Shown here: one piece after another, positions 63,538-64,000 of the stretch | How positions within the stretch are numbered: position 1 is the first letter of the stretch | Layout of the letters: each line of letters begins with the position of its first letter | Origin: Ogataea parapolymorpha DL-1 | Taxonomy: Eukaryota; Ascomycota; Pichiomycetes; Pichiales; Pichiaceae | Length of the DNA stretch: 64,000 bases | Assembly: GCF_000187245.1 (NCBI RefSeq) | Contig: NC_027864.1 | Span: forward strand, 372,001-436,000 | Direction of reading: 5' to 3' | Translations under genes and position numbers: made by a program | Notes under the pieces: generated by a model | Database searches by the model: none | Told to the model about the DNA's origin: nothing | The model's input: only the letters and a program-made list of their open reading frames with translations

Positions 63538-64000
63538 ATGTCTAAGTCAGCTATGTCGTCCTGGTACTTGGGCATTGACATTGGTACCAGTTCTTTGCGG
63601 ACGTCCATTTTGAATGATCAGGGGGTAGTGGTAGGCGGGTCCGAGCAAGCAATCGATGTCTATTACCATCCGTCCAACAATCGAATTATTACGCAAAACT
63701 CGCCTCAGCTCTGGTCCAAATTGTTAACTGCTATCGATGAAAGCTTGCAAGCAGCAAAAGCTAAAGAAGAAGGAACTTTGAAATCAATCTGTTGCGGTGC
63801 GACCTGCTCTTTGGTGGTTGAGGACGATGATAGCAGCCATATAATTCTCTGGATGGATCACAGAGGAGAGACAAATTCTATCAACAGCAAGATGGAAACG
63901 CAATATCCAAGAATTCTGCAACGTCTTGGAGGGTCAATAATCGCAGAGATGGCTCTTCCCAAAATCAAGGAATATCTTAGAAAAACCCCGTCCAAACCTC
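63538..64000 (+). CDS. FGGY-family carbohydrate kinase (YDR109C-like), cut by window edge
   Basis: The open frame starts at ATG 63538 and is still open at base 64000 (about 154 residues). MSKSAMSSWYLGIDIGTSSL has the phosphate-1 loop DIGTSS of FGGY kinases, followed by ITQNSPQLWSKLL, CCGATCSLVVE and IILWMDHRGE. The last motif (W-M-D-x-R) is typical of the ribulokinase/YDR109C branch. The C-terminal catalytic half is outside the window. Confidence 0.88.
   Translation, partial: MSKSAMSSWYLGIDIGTSSLRTSILNDQGVVVGGSEQAIDVYYHPSNNRIITQNSPQLWSKLLTAIDESLQAAKAKEEGTLKSICCGATCSLVVEDDDSSHIILWMDHRGETNSINSKMETQYPRILQRLGGSIIAEMALPKIKEYLRKTPSKP

Overview
This window is a gene-dense, mostly single-copy stretch of an ascomycete budding-yeast chromosome. 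Almost every gene has a recognisable Saccharomyces-type counterpart, but a mitochondrial complex I subunit gene is present at 28901-29166, which rules out Saccharomycetaceae. CTG stands at conserved leucine positions, for example in the SAM synthetase, which argues against a CTG-Ser clade yeast. The combination suggests a Pichiaceae-type (methylotroph-like, e.g. Ogataea) yeast; that placement is inference. No mobile element, LTR, CRISPR array or clearly foreign island was found.

Layout. 1-10 kb: ERV46 (cut by the left edge), NRD1, a possible Pex11-family gene, a Ser-rich unknown, an 0.8 kb gap with RNA-like hairpins, a small unknown, the VDAC porin POR1 and an ammonium permease. 10-20 kb: a Cys-less Oca-type phosphatase, a TM9 (EMP70-family) protein, primase PRI1, arginase CAR1, a mitochondrial carrier, cell-wall ECM33 and a Zn2Cys6 factor. 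20-31 kb: a pogo/CENP-B-like domesticated transposase, RFX1, a SET-MYND protein, a single-pass membrane protein, yippee protein MOH1, MRPL22, the complex I gene, PML1, TAD1 and a tRNA-Gly(GCC). 31-43 kb: a cullin, RGD1, a Hal5-type kinase, a TMEM14 protein, LIF1/XRCC4, a peroxiredoxin, LYS5, two RTA1-type membrane proteins and the GIT1 permease. 43-64 kb: MRC1 (frame broken in a purine tract), two unknowns, KRR1, PRM1, an extradiol dioxygenase-like gene, a small Cys-rich protein, a Tubby-like candidate, EMG1, LCD1/DDC2, RPL37, TOS4, SAM synthetase, an OB-fold telomere-protein candidate, PSP1 and an FGGY kinase cut by the right edge.

Four genes (complex I subunit, TMEM14, RPL37, SAM synthetase) are seen only when very short introns (35, 43, 38 and 39 nt) are removed. 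Many track-style open frames begin at TTG or GTG; starts were moved to the first sensible ATG. The window holds several genome-maintenance genes (PRI1, LIF1, MRC1, LCD1, TOS4, the OB-fold gene); they are scattered and do not form an operon-like unit. The points most worth checking are the MRC1 frameshift, the one-base frame problem in SAM exon 1, the ultra-short introns, the hairpin-rich 5.8-6.1 kb gap, a 12-base promoter motif found three times, and the OB-fold gene.
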